NCBI GenBank assembly: GCA_944319925.1
Contig: CALUFQ010000032.1
Span: 1-34,928 of the forward strand
DNA length: 34,928 nt
Source: an uncultured Paraprevotella sp.
GTDB lineage: Bacteria > Bacteroidota > Bacteroidia > Bacteroidales > Bacteroidaceae
Direction: 5' to 3'
In this document: positions 7,503 to 15,809 of the stretch, one piece after another
Numbering within the stretch: position 1 is the first letter of the stretch
Layout: every line of letters begins with the position of its first letter
Position numbers and translations under genes: made by a program
The notes under the pieces: model-generated
What the model saw: the letters and a program-made list of their open reading frames with translations, nothing else
What the model was told of the DNA's origin: nothing
The model's database searches: none

Positions 7503-8645
7503 ATGGGTTTACTGTATAAAGCTCGCACAGCCAGCATGGAAGAACGCTGGTACCAAATCCGTTTCGAAGAAGCAAACGAACCGGAAAAAATAGAGATGAG
7601 GGAAATGTTCCTCCCGCCTGAATGGTTTCCGCAAAGCGGGGCACAACTGACATGGCCCCATGCCGGAACGGATTGGCATGACATGCTCCCCGAAGTGACG
7701 GACTGCTACGTGCGCATGGCCTACGAAATCGCCTCGCGCGAACCTTTGTTAATAGTCACTCCGGAATGCAAACAAGTGGAAACCCTCCTGCGGGAAAAAC
7801 TCCCATCCGCCGTCTTCGGGAAGATACAATGGGCAGAATGCCCGACCGACGACACGTGGGCACGCGACCATGGGTTCATCACCTTGGTTGGCGAAAACGG
7901 CCCGCGGCTGCTGGACTTCCAGTTCAACGGATGGGGCGGAAAGTTCCCGGCAGCACAAGACAACCGCATCAACCGGAAACTGATGGAACAGGAGATTTTG
8001 CAAGGAGAATACGCCGACTGCCTGGACTTCGTGCTCGAAGGCGGTGCCATCGAAAGCGACGGACTGGGCACCATCATGGCCACATCCGGATGCCTGCTCG
8101 CCCCCGGACGCAACGAAGGAATGAATCTGGCAGACATTGAGGAGCACCTGCTGCGGACATTGCATGCCCAAAGAATCCTGTGGCTCGACCATGGACACCT
8201 GGAAGGCGATGACACGGACGGGCACATCGACACGTTGGCACGCTTCTGTCCCGGACAGGCCATCGCCTACGTGAGATGCACGGACAAAAGCGACAGCCAC
8301 TATGAAGACTTGGCCTTGATGGAAGAACAATTGCGTTCGTTCCGCACCCTGCAGGACGAGCCCTACCAGCTCGTGCCGCTGCCCATGCCGGATGCCATTT
8401 ATGACGAGAACGGTGAACGGCTTCCTGCCACGTATGCCAATTTCTTCGTGGTCAACGGTGCCGTCCTGATGCCCACATACAACCAGCCCGTCAATGACGA
8501 GACGGCCAAGAAAGCCTTGCAAAAAGCCTTCCCGCAACACGAGGTGGTCGGCATCGACTGCCGTGTGCTGATACGGCAACACGGTTCCCTGCACTGTTCC
8601 ACCATGCAGTTTCCCTCGTCTGTGCTCAAACCAATCCACGAATAA
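7503..8645 (+). CDS. aguA: Agmatine deiminase (agmatine iminohydrolase)
   Basis: A 380-residue cytoplasmic enzyme of the guanidino-group modifying fold (PAD_porph family) that converts agmatine to N-carbamoylputrescine and ammonia. Visible motifs: LPPEWFPQSGAQLTWPH, DDTWARDHG (116-124), FQFNGWGGK, LEGGAIESDG, HLEGDDTDGHID with the active-site histidine near 241, and GSLHCSTMQFP with nucleophile C365. The next gene starts 3 bp after the stop and encodes the next enzyme of the pathway. The start is uncertain: related proteins begin near residues 32-35 (MREMFLPPEW, ATG at 7596), so the first 31 residues may be 5' leader or a local extension. Either start is downstream of the -7 box at 7462. Confidence 0.93.
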   Translation: MGLLYKARTASMEERWYQIRFEEANEPEKIEMREMFLPPEWFPQSGAQLTWPHAGTDWHDMLPEVTDCYVRMAYEIASREPLLIVTPECKQVETLLREKLPSAVFGKIQWAECPTDDTWARDHGFITLVGENGPRLLDFQFNGWGGKFPAAQDNRINRKLMEQEILQGEYADCLDFVLEGGAIESDGLGTIMATSGCLLAPGRNEGMNLADIEEHLLRTLHAQRILWLDHGHLEGDDTDGHIDTLARFCPGQAIAYVRCTDKSDSHYEDLALMEEQLRSFRTLQDEPYQLVPLPMPDAIYDENGERLPATYANFFVVNGAVLMPTYNQPVNDETAKKALQKAFPQHEVVGIDCRVLIRQHGSLHCSTMQFPSSVLKPIHE

Positions 8646-8648
8646 AAC

Positions 8649-9533
8649 ATGAAAACGATACGCATCGGACTTATCCAACAGTCCAACACCGCAGACCTGA
8701 AAGAAAACCTGTACAAGCTGGCCCAAAACATCGAAGAAGCCAGCCGCAACGGCGCACAGCTCGTCGTGCTTCAGGAACTGCACAATTCACTATACTTCTG
8801 CCAAACGGAAGACACCCGGAATTTCGACCTTGCCGAACCGATTCCAGGCCCTTCGACCGGCTTTTTCGGCGAGCTGGCCAAGCAATTCGGCATCGTGCTC
8901 GTCACCTCGCTGTTCGAAAAACGCGCGGCGGGACTTTACCACAACACGGCCGTGGTGTTCGACACAGACGGCAGCATCGCAGGAACTTACCGCAAGATGC
9001 ACATCCCCGACGACCCGGCATATTACGAGAAATTCTACTTCACGCCGGGCGACTTGGGCTTCCGCCCCATTCAGACTTCCGTCGGCAAACTTGGCGTACA
9101 GGTGTGCTGGGACCAATGGTATCCGGAAGGTGCCAGGCTCATGGCCTTGCAGGGCGCGGAACTGCTCATTTATCCCACAGCCATCGGCTACGAGGGCAGC
9201 GACACGCCGGAAGAACAGGAACGCCAACGCGAAGCCTGGACCACCGTGCAACGCGGACATGCCGTGGCCAACGGGATTCCCGTAGTGGCCGTCAACCGCG
9301 TAGGTCATGAACCAGACCCCTCCGGCCAAACAGGCGGCATCCGGTTCTGGGGCAGCAGTTTCGTCTGCGGCCCGCAAGGAGAGTTCCTGGCCCGTGCGGA
9401 CAAGGACAAAGAAGAAATACTCATCGCAGAAGTTGATTTGGAACGCTCGGAAAACGTCCGCCGCTGGTGGCCGTTCCTGCGCGACCGGCGCATAGAAGAA
9501 TTCGCCCCGCTCACCCGCCGTTTCATTGATTAA
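8649..9533 (+). CDS. aguB: N-carbamoylputrescine amidase
   Basis: A 294-residue nitrilase-superfamily enzyme that hydrolyses N-carbamoylputrescine to putrescine, CO2 and ammonia. The catalytic triad is visible: E43 in VLQELHN, K116 in YRKMHIPDDP, and C153 in QVCWDQWYPEG. The length is typical for AguB. It starts 3 bp after the aguA stop, so the two form one operon for making putrescine from agmatine. The stop is followed 35 bp later by glnN, which could consume the released ammonia. Confidence 0.95.
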   Translation: MKTIRIGLIQQSNTADLKENLYKLAQNIEEASRNGAQLVVLQELHNSLYFCQTEDTRNFDLAEPIPGPSTGFFGELAKQFGIVLVTSLFEKRAAGLYHNTAVVFDTDGSIAGTYRKMHIPDDPAYYEKFYFTPGDLGFRPIQTSVGKLGVQVCWDQWYPEGARLMALQGAELLIYPTAIGYEGSDTPEEQERQREAWTTVQRGHAVANGIPVVAVNRVGHEPDPSGQTGGIRFWGSSFVCGPQGEFLARADKDKEEILIAEVDLERSENVRRWWPFLRDRRIEEFAPLTRRFID

Positions 9534-9568
9534 TCATTTAAGTATAACCATAAACAGAAAAAGGAAAT

Positions 9569-11761
9569 ATGTCATCCTCATTAAGATTCGAAGTCGTAGG
9601 CGAAGCTTTCAAGAAAAAGGCCAAAGGCATACCGGCACCGACGGAAAGACCTTCCGAATTTTTCGGAAAATATGTATTCACGCGGCAGAAAATGTACAAA
9701 TACCTTCCCGCCGACGTATATAAAAAGATGTGCGACGTGATTGACAATGGCGCATCGCTCGACCTGCAGACGGCTGATGCCGTGGCCGCAGGCATGAAAA
9801 AATGGGCCATGGAACTGGGCGTGACCCACTGCACACACTGGTTCCAACCGCTGACCGAGGGCACGGCGGAAAAACATGACGCCTTCGTGGAACACGACGG
9901 CAAAGGCGGCATGGTGGAAGAATTTTCAGGAAAGCAACTCATCCAACAGGAACCCGACGCGTCCTCTTTCCCGAACGGGGGCATCCGTTCCACGTTCGAG
10001 GCAAGGGGATATTCGGCCTGGGATCCGGCCTCGCCGGTGTTCGTCATCGGCGACACGCTGATGATTCCCACCATCTTCATTTCTTATACGGGTGAAGCAT
10101 TAGACTACAAGGCTCCGTTGAAAAAAGCCATCCACGCCGTGGACAAGGCTGCCACCGACGTGTGCCGGTATTTCTATTCCGACGTGAAAAAAGTCATTTC
10201 CAACCTCGGGTGGGAACAGGAATATTTCCTGGTGGACGAAGGACTTTACGCCACACGTCCTGACTTGCTCATGACAGGACGCACCCTTTTGGGGCACGAG
10301 TCGGCCAAAAACCAACAGATGGACGACCACTACTTCGGCTCCATCCCCGAACGGGTGGCCGAGTTCATGAAAGACCTCGAAATCCAAGCCTTGGAGCTGG
10401 GCATCCCCTGCAAGACGCGCCACAACGAAGTGGCCCCCAACCAATTCGAGCTGGCTCCCATTTTCGAAGAAACCAACCTGGCCGTGGACCACAACATGCT
10501 GCTCATGTCGCTGATGAAGAAAATCGCACGGAAACATGGCTTCCGCTGCCTGCTCCACGAAAAGCCGTTCGCGGGCATCAACGGTTCGGGCAAGCACAAC
10601 AACTGGTCGCTGGCCACCGACACGGGCATCCTCCTGCACGGGCCGGGACGCACCCCGGCCGACAACCTGCGGTTCGTCACGTTCATCGTCGAGACGCTCA
10701 TGGCTGTCTATCGCCACAACGGGCTGCTCAAAGCCTCCATCATGAGTGCCACGAACGCACACCGCCTCGGCGGGCACGAAGCCCCCCCGGCCATCATCTC
10801 GTCGTTCCTCGGCAAACAGCTAAGCGACATCCTGGAACATTTGGAAAACACCACGGATGACGAACTGATTGACGTGGCCAGCAAACATGGCATGAAGCTG
10901 GACATTCCGCAAATCCCGGAACTGCTCATCGACAACACCGACCGCAACCGCACCTCGCCCTTTGCCTTCACCGGAAACCGTTTCGAGTTCCGCGCCGTAG
11001 GCTCGCAAGCCAATTGCGCGGCGGCCATGATCGTGCTCAACGCGGCCATGGCCGAAGCCCTCATCAACTTCAAGACCCGGGTGGACGCCTTGCTCGAAAA
11101 AGGCGTGGACAAGACCAAGGCCATCCTGCAAGTGGTGCGCGAGGACATCAAGACCTGCAAACCCATCCATTTCGATGGCAACGGATATTCCGAAGAATGG
11201 CAGGAAGAAGCCAAGCGGCGCGGGCTGGACACGGAACGCAGTTGCCCGCTGGTGTTCGACCGGTACCTGGACGAAAGCAGCGTGAAGATGTTCGAGACCA
11301 CCCATGTGTTCACGCGCAACGAAATCGAAGCCCGCAACGAAATCAAATGGGAAACCTATACGAAAAAGGTGCAGATTGAAGCGCGCATCTTCGGAGACCT
11401 GTGTATGAACCACATCATCCCCGTGGCCACGCGCTACCAAAGCACACTCATCGACAACGTGCATAAAGTACAGGAAGTGTTCCCCGTCGAAAAAGCGGCC
11501 AAACTCAATGCCAAAAACATCGGGCTGATAGAAAAAATATCGGAACACACCAGCTTCATCGCCGAAAACATAGAACAAATGATTGAGAACCGCAAGGTGG
11601 CCAACCGCATCGAGAACATAAGGGAAAAAGCCATTGCCTACCACGACACTGTGGCTCCCATGTTGGAAAGCATTCGCTACCATGTCGATAAGCTCGAACT
11701 CATCGTGGACGACGAAATGTGGCCGCTCCCCAAATACCGGGAACTGCTGTTCATCCGATAA
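9569..11761 (+). CDS. glnN: Glutamine synthetase type III
   Basis: A 730-residue cytoplasmic ATP-dependent glutamine synthetase of the GSIII class, the large form common in Bacteroidota. Class features: N-terminal region with SEFFGKYVFTRQKM; the carboxylate-binding and ATP-grasp signatures RHNEVAPNQFELAPIFEETN, HEKPFAGINGSGKHNNWS and NRTSPFAFTGNRFEFRAVGS; and a helical C-terminus. GSIII forms a double-ring dodecamer. The start at 9569 follows a purine-rich AAAAAGGAAAT at the expected ribosome-binding distance. It may be co-transcribed with aguAB (35-bp gap), linking ammonia release to glutamine formation. A strong hairpin lies directly downstream. Confidence 0.96.
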   Translation: MSSSLRFEVVGEAFKKKAKGIPAPTERPSEFFGKYVFTRQKMYKYLPADVYKKMCDVIDNGASLDLQTADAVAAGMKKWAMELGVTHCTHWFQPLTEGTAEKHDAFVEHDGKGGMVEEFSGKQLIQQEPDASSFPNGGIRSTFEARGYSAWDPASPVFVIGDTLMIPTIFISYTGEALDYKAPLKKAIHAVDKAATDVCRYFYSDVKKVISNLGWEQEYFLVDEGLYATRPDLLMTGRTLLGHESAKNQQMDDHYFGSIPERVAEFMKDLEIQALELGIPCKTRHNEVAPNQFELAPIFEETNLAVDHNMLLMSLMKKIARKHGFRCLLHEKPFAGINGSGKHNNWSLATDTGILLHGPGRTPADNLRFVTFIVETLMAVYRHNGLLKASIMSATNAHRLGGHEAPPAIISSFLGKQLSDILEHLENTTDDELIDVASKHGMKLDIPQIPELLIDNTDRNRTSPFAFTGNRFEFRAVGSQANCAAAMIVLNAAMAEALINFKTRVDALLEKGVDKTKAILQVVREDIKTCKPIHFDGNGYSEEWQEEAKRRGLDTERSCPLVFDRYLDESSVKMFETTHVFTRNEIEARNEIKWETYTKKVQIEARIFGDLCMNHIIPVATRYQSTLIDNVHKVQEVFPVEKAAKLNAKNIGLIEKISEHTSFIAENIEQMIENRKVANRIENIREKAIAYHDTVAPMLESIRYHVDKLELIVDDEMWPLPKYRELLFIR

Positions 11762-11776
11762 TCCATGGATTACAGT

Positions 11777-11801
11777 CCTTCCCGGCTTCCTGCCGGGAAG
11801 G
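11777..11801 (+). terminator. Terminator after glnN
   Basis: A perfect 10-bp stem, CCTTCCCGGC (11777-11786) and GCCGGGAAGG (11792-11801), with a TTCCT loop. Only a weak T-rich run follows (CATATTTATTC). It sits between the glnN stop and the start of the lipoprotein gene. Confidence 0.7.
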
Positions 11802-11833
11802 CATATTTATTCATCCATCACAATACATCAGAC

Positions 11834-13435
11834 ATGAAAAACCTGACAACAAAGGCAATCATCAGTTTATGCCTCATCTTATTGGCAAGTTGCGGGAAAA
11901 AAGACGACCGGTATCCCATGTTCCCCGACAAACCGTCCGCCGAAGCACAAAAAGGATTCCGTTGGGAAATCGTATCGGGAGCCGGACTAAAATTTTGGGC
12001 ACAGCGTGACAGTCACACCTGCGTGGTCACCGACGCCCTCCTGCAAGGCGCCGTCGTGGAGCACCGCGACAGCACACGACACAGTCGCCGCCAAGTCATC
12101 AAAGTGTTCCCGCTGAAAGATGAGGACATCGATGATGTGCTGGACTTGTTACGGGAAACGCCCGGATGGGACGAATCGCAGACTTGCAAGTTCAAAAAAG
12201 AAGACTGTGACCGCAAGGGAGTGACCCGCTACGTGCTGGTGCCCAAGGGCGACTACGCCGACAAAATCGAAGCGCAAGGCAAAAACGAAGCCATCCCCTC
12301 CACCTGCAACGGATGGGGCGTGGGCAACAGCGGGACACGCTACTTTGAAATCTACGACAACCATCCCGACAAGGCCGTGTTCGTGGAAATCGGACAAGAG
12401 ACGCCCCTCTTCGACCCGGAGAGCATCGTGCTCACCGACGTGCCTGTGGAAAATGTCAAAGGGGAACTGGTTATCGGAAGCGACCAGCAGACTTTCGTGT
12501 CATGCAACGACACGACCCTTTATTGGCTCGCGGACAAAAGCGGAAAGCTCTTCCAAGAGTATGACAATGCCACGCAAGGCACCCGCAACGGGTATCCTGT
12601 CTATGCCGAACTGCAAATCATGAACATGGGGAAATCCGGAGTAGGACATGCCGCCGGATATGCCGGAGTATATCAGGTGACGGGAGTAACCAAGGTGCAA
12701 ACCGTCGAACTCTCGCCCGACATCAACCACGATAGCCGGAGAATTGAAGCAAAAGGGTTCGACCGCATCGTCACCATCACGACCGCCGATGTCATTTACA
12801 CCCCGACCCCGGGAGAAAACAACGTGGAAATCACCGCGCCCGACAACCTGCTCTCCTACATGGAAACGTTCGTGAACCGCCAAGGCACGTTCCTGCTCAA
12901 CATGAAGCGATATCCCCACATCACGTCACCTTCGCCCGTCATCATAGAGCTGAAGGCCCCGCCCGTCACGTCCATACGCAACGCCGGACAAGGGCTTCTC
13001 ATCCTGAAAGACGGCATAGAAAGCGACACGACGCTGCACATCGCCGTGGACGGCGACATCCTCTGCGGCCCAATCAGCTGCCACGCCCTGCACATCACGT
13101 CTTCCGGCAACAAGACATTGGCCGTGAACCAACACATCCGTTGCGGGAAACTGACCCTTGACATGCTGGGCAACGGCAACATCAAGCTGGAAGGCGGACT
13201 GTCCTGCGACAGCCTGCAAATCCGGACCAAAGGCGGTGGCGGAATTTTGATTTCCGGCCTCGAATGCACCCATCTGTCGGCCTCGTCTCCTTACTGCCAC
13301 CTCACACTTTCGGGCACGTGCGCCAATGCCACGTTCCACGATGCCGACCGGCACTACCTGCACCTCGAAAACCTGAAAGCCTCCCGTCTCAACGTGGAAG
13401 AAGAGGCTGAAAAGACACAAGACCACGCAAAATGA
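11834..13435 (+). CDS. Lipoprotein with C-terminal GIN (DUF2807)-like beta domain
   Basis: A 533-residue exported lipoprotein. The signal peptide MKNLTTKAIISLCLILLASC has a lipobox with C20 as the lipidated residue, followed by GKKDD. Residues about 30-280 form a domain I do not recognise, with several cysteines. From about residue 285 the pattern FDRIVTITTADVIYTPT...NNVEITAPDNLL and the repeated short beta strands (GKLTLDMLGNGNIKLEGGL, LHLENLKASRLNVEEE) resemble the GIN/DUF2807 putative adhesin-head fold common in Bacteroidota surface lipoproteins. The in-frame ATG at 11765 lies before the glnN terminator and encodes no signal peptide, so 11834 is preferred. The function is unknown; surface location is likely. 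Confidence 0.75.
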   Translation: MKNLTTKAIISLCLILLASCGKKDDRYPMFPDKPSAEAQKGFRWEIVSGAGLKFWAQRDSHTCVVTDALLQGAVVEHRDSTRHSRRQVIKVFPLKDEDIDDVLDLLRETPGWDESQTCKFKKEDCDRKGVTRYVLVPKGDYADKIEAQGKNEAIPSTCNGWGVGNSGTRYFEIYDNHPDKAVFVEIGQETPLFDPESIVLTDVPVENVKGELVIGSDQQTFVSCNDTTLYWLADKSGKLFQEYDNATQGTRNGYPVYAELQIMNMGKSGVGHAAGYAGVYQVTGVTKVQTVELSPDINHDSRRIEAKGFDRIVTITTADVIYTPTPGENNVEITAPDNLLSYMETFVNRQGTFLLNMKRYPHITSPSPVIIELKAPPVTSIRNAGQGLLILKDGIESDTTLHIAVDGDILCGPISCHALHITSSGNKTLAVNQHIRCGKLTLDMLGNGNIKLEGGLSCDSLQIRTKGGGGILISGLECTHLSASSPYCHLTLSGTCANATFHDADRHYLHLENLKASRLNVEEEAEKTQDHAK

Positions 13436-13458
13436 CACCCCTGCGCAAACAAAAAAAG

Positions 13459-13490
13459 TTCAGGCTGCAGACAGATGTCTGCAGCCTGAA
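13459..13490. terminator. Bidirectional terminator between lipoprotein and cyuA
   Basis: A perfect 15-bp stem, TTCAGGCTGCAGACA (13459-13473) and TGTCTGCAGCCTGAA (13476-13490), with a minimal loop. It is followed by TTTT on the plus strand and preceded by seven A, which reads as a T-run on the minus strand. It serves the convergent 3' ends on both sides. Confidence 0.85.
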
Positions 13491-13525
13491 TTTTAAAGAG
13501 ATAGCCATCTTTGGAGAACTTCCGC

Positions 13526-14821
13526 CTATGATGTCTTGTGCGTCATGATCTCCAGCACCTTCCGGTCGGTCTCGTTCATCGCTTCCGCCCCGATGCTTGT
13601 CAGGTTATGGATGCTCTGGTCCACATCGTCATCGATAATGCCTTCCACACTGCTCACACACTTCTGCTGCATGGCCAGCATGGCCGAAAGTACTGCCGTG
13701 GAAACCCCGCTAGTCAGTTTCAAGGCACAGCTAGGCTTGGCCCCGTCGCATATCATGCCCGTCAAATTGGCAATCATGTTCTTCACCGCATACGACACCT
13801 GCTCATAGTTTCCGCCCATAAGGTACGTAATGCCGCAACTCGACCCCGTAGATGCCACCACGCACCCACACAAAGCCGACAACACGCCAAGGCTCTGCTT
13901 GATATAAATGGCCGTCAGATGGCTCAACATAAGCGCACGAATCAGTTCCTCATCCGTATTGTGGTTTTCTTCAGCAAAAACCACCACCGGCATCGTGGCG
14001 CATATCCCTTGGTTGCCACTTCCCGAATTGCTCATCACCGGAATCATCGCCCCCGCCATGCGCGCGTCGCAAGCGCAAGAGGTGGCGGAAAGGATATGCG
14101 AGAAGATGTTGTCACCCATGATGCCCCTCCCTAACGGGCGCGAGAGTGTCTTCCCCAGTTCGTGCCCGTAGCACCCCTTCAAGGCTTGGGCCGAAGCCGC
14201 CTCGTTCAACGTGCGCGCCTCGCGGATGAACTCAATTTCCTCCAATGGGGCTTCCATGGAAAAATCATACACTTTGCGCAAATTCAAAACGCAGTCCTCC
14301 CCTTCGGATTCACCGGCCACGGGCACCCGCTCGTCCACCAGCACCTTCCCGTCGCAAGCCACATACACGAAATGCGTGTGCTTGCCCGCGATAACCGCCG
14401 TGGCCTCATGCCCGCCAGTCCCCGTCACACGCACCTCGGCATACAATTTCTCGTCGATATTCTCCTTTAACGCAATCTTGATGCGCCGTTCCGCAATATA
14501 CCGTTTGCCGGCCTCCACGTCTGCGGCGGTAATGTCCTTCAACACCTCAAGCTGATATTCCGATTTCCCTGCGAGTACACCCAATGCCACGGCAATCGGC
14601 AGTCCCACCATTCCCGTACCGGGAATGCCTACCCCCATGGCATTCTTCAGGATATTCGCACTCAAAAACACTTCGACCCGTTCCGGCCTTTCCGCCAACA
14701 CTTCGGCAGCCCGCGCGGCAGACAAAGCCACACATATCGGTTCCGTGCATCCGATGGCCGGCACGACTTGTTGCTTCACCAGCTTAATGATGCGCGCTCT
14801 TTCCTCCTTGCTCAAATTCAT
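13526..14821 (-). CDS. cyuA: L-cysteine desulfidase/serine dehydratase alpha-like protein (UPF0597, YhaM)
   Basis: A 431-residue cytoplasmic enzyme of the UPF0597 family, related to the serine dehydratase alpha chain and to archaeal L-cysteine desulfidase, iron-sulfur enzymes that release sulfide and ammonia from cysteine (or ammonia from serine). Signatures: QQVVPAIGCTEPICVAL with a candidate cluster cysteine, GVGIPGTGMVGLPIAVALG, VTGTGGHEATAV, MSNSGSGNQGICATMPV, and CGCVVASTGSSCGITYLMGG followed by GMICDGAKPSCALK, both cysteine-rich. In E. coli the homologue CyuA acts in anaerobic cysteine use. The ATG at 14821 is preferred to the adjacent GTG at 14824. The upstream acidic-tail gene ends 33 bp before it, so the two may be co-transcribed; the terminator at 13459 follows. 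Confidence 0.82.
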   Translation of the reverse strand: MNLSKEERARIIKLVKQQVVPAIGCTEPICVALSAARAAEVLAERPERVEVFLSANILKNAMGVGIPGTGMVGLPIAVALGVLAGKSEYQLEVLKDITAADVEAGKRYIAERRIKIALKENIDEKLYAEVRVTGTGGHEATAVIAGKHTHFVYVACDGKVLVDERVPVAGESEGEDCVLNLRKVYDFSMEAPLEEIEFIREARTLNEAASAQALKGCYGHELGKTLSRPLGRGIMGDNIFSHILSATSCACDARMAGAMIPVMSNSGSGNQGICATMPVVVFAEENHNTDEELIRALMLSHLTAIYIKQSLGVLSALCGCVVASTGSSCGITYLMGGNYEQVSYAVKNMIANLTGMICDGAKPSCALKLTSGVSTAVLSAMLAMQQKCVSSVEGIIDDDVDQSIHNLTSIGAEAMNETDRKVLEIMTHKTS

Positions 14822-14854
14822 CACAAAACCCCTGTTCCAATATAAACGTTATCA

Positions 14855-15643
14855 TTATTCATCAACCAGGTCGTCTTCCACATCCTTGATGTCGGCCTCC
14901 GGCGTATAACTTTCATAAAAAGTTTCATCGCCGTCCTCGTCCTCTCCAACCTCTTCGTCCTCGTCCTCCCTGTCGTCGATTTCTTCTTCGTCCTCGTCTT
15001 CATCCTCGTCCCTTGTCTTGCGGTTGCCGTTCTCGTCGTATCCTGTTCCCGACATGAAGCGCAATTTCTCCATCGGCTCGCGTTTCTTGGCAAAGATGGC
15101 CTCAATCCATGTCCCCTTGCTGATTTCCAGGACATCATAGCCGTCTGCCACTTTCCGCTCCAGCGTTCCGCCGGGAGCATGGATGCGCGAAGCCGGGAGG
15201 GTTGTCGTGCTGATGTCGAATGCAGACTCGATAATATCCCTTATCGTCAAGGAAATGGATTCCCATCCCCCTCCGAAATTCGCCTCTATCAGCGAAAGCA
15301 GTTGGGCCGCCGTGATGTGCTTGACGTTCTCGTATGAGAGGTCGGTAATCTGACGAATCACTTTCTTCCGGATGGCAATGGCATCCTTATGTTTGCTCGT
15401 TCCTGGCAAGATGACATATTCCCCCGTGCTATAACGCTTCACCTCGCGTTCGTCTTTCGGGTCAAAATGATAAACATCAAAAGCCAAGCGAACCACATTC
15501 AGGACTTTCTCTTCCGAAGAAGCAAAATCCTCATCTTTGATATCTTTCTGCCACAAATCCAAAAGTTCCTGCCCGTCCACGCCCCATACATTGCTGGAAT
15601 TCAAATCAAGAACCGAGTCCAAGTAGTAATTTTTCTTTTGCAT
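14855..15643 (-). CDS. Unrecognised protein with an extremely acidic C-terminal region
   Basis: A 262-residue soluble protein. Residues 1-200 look folded: a helical N-terminus (NYYLDSVLDLNSSNVWG), a segment RYSTGEYVILPGTSKHKDA, then alternating helices (IRKKVIRQITDLSYENVKHI, LLSLIEANFGGGWESI), followed by a strand-rich part. From about 210 to 250 it is almost entirely D and E (for example RDEDEDEDEEEIDDREDED). No signal peptide or membrane segment is seen. I do not recognise the family. A folded head with a polyanionic tail is the layout of RNA polymerase delta subunits and of some nucleic-acid mimics, but that is only a resemblance. It has its own -7/-33 promoter and precedes the CyuA-like gene. 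Confidence 0.75.
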   Translation of the reverse strand: MQKKNYYLDSVLDLNSSNVWGVDGQELLDLWQKDIKDEDFASSEEKVLNVVRLAFDVYHFDPKDEREVKRYSTGEYVILPGTSKHKDAIAIRKKVIRQITDLSYENVKHITAAQLLSLIEANFGGGWESISLTIRDIIESAFDISTTTLPASRIHAPGGTLERKVADGYDVLEISKGTWIEAIFAKKREPMEKLRFMSGTGYDENGNRKTRDEDEDEDEEEIDDREDEDEEVGEDEDGDETFYESYTPEADIKDVEDDLVDE

Positions 15644-15668
15644 AACATTCCATCTTTGAAATTTTTGG

Positions 15669-15699
15669 CAAAAGTAATAAAATAAATACGTTCCGCAAC
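15669..15699 (-). promoter_or_regulatory. Promoter of the acidic-tail protein gene
   Basis: On the minus strand TACTTTTG (plus-strand 15669-15676) fits the -7 consensus and GTTG (15696-15699) lies 19 bp upstream as a -33 element. The ATG follows about 25 nt downstream. Confidence 0.65.
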
Positions 15700-15753
15700 A
15701 ATGATTTCAAGAAAACGCAAAGAATAGCCCTAAAAAAACGCAAAGGACAAAAG

Positions 15754-15787
15754 CCCCCGTCCGGAAATGAAAAAATCCGGGCGGGGG
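15754..15787 (-). terminator. Terminator of feoAB
   Basis: The arms CCCCCGTCCGGA (15754-15765) and TCCGGGCGGGGG (15776-15787) form a 12-bp stem with one mismatch. On the minus strand it is followed by CTTTTGTCC. It lies 22 bp past the feoB stop. Confidence 0.7.
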
Positions 15788-15809
15788 ATGCGACTTGGAA
15801 TCAGACAAA

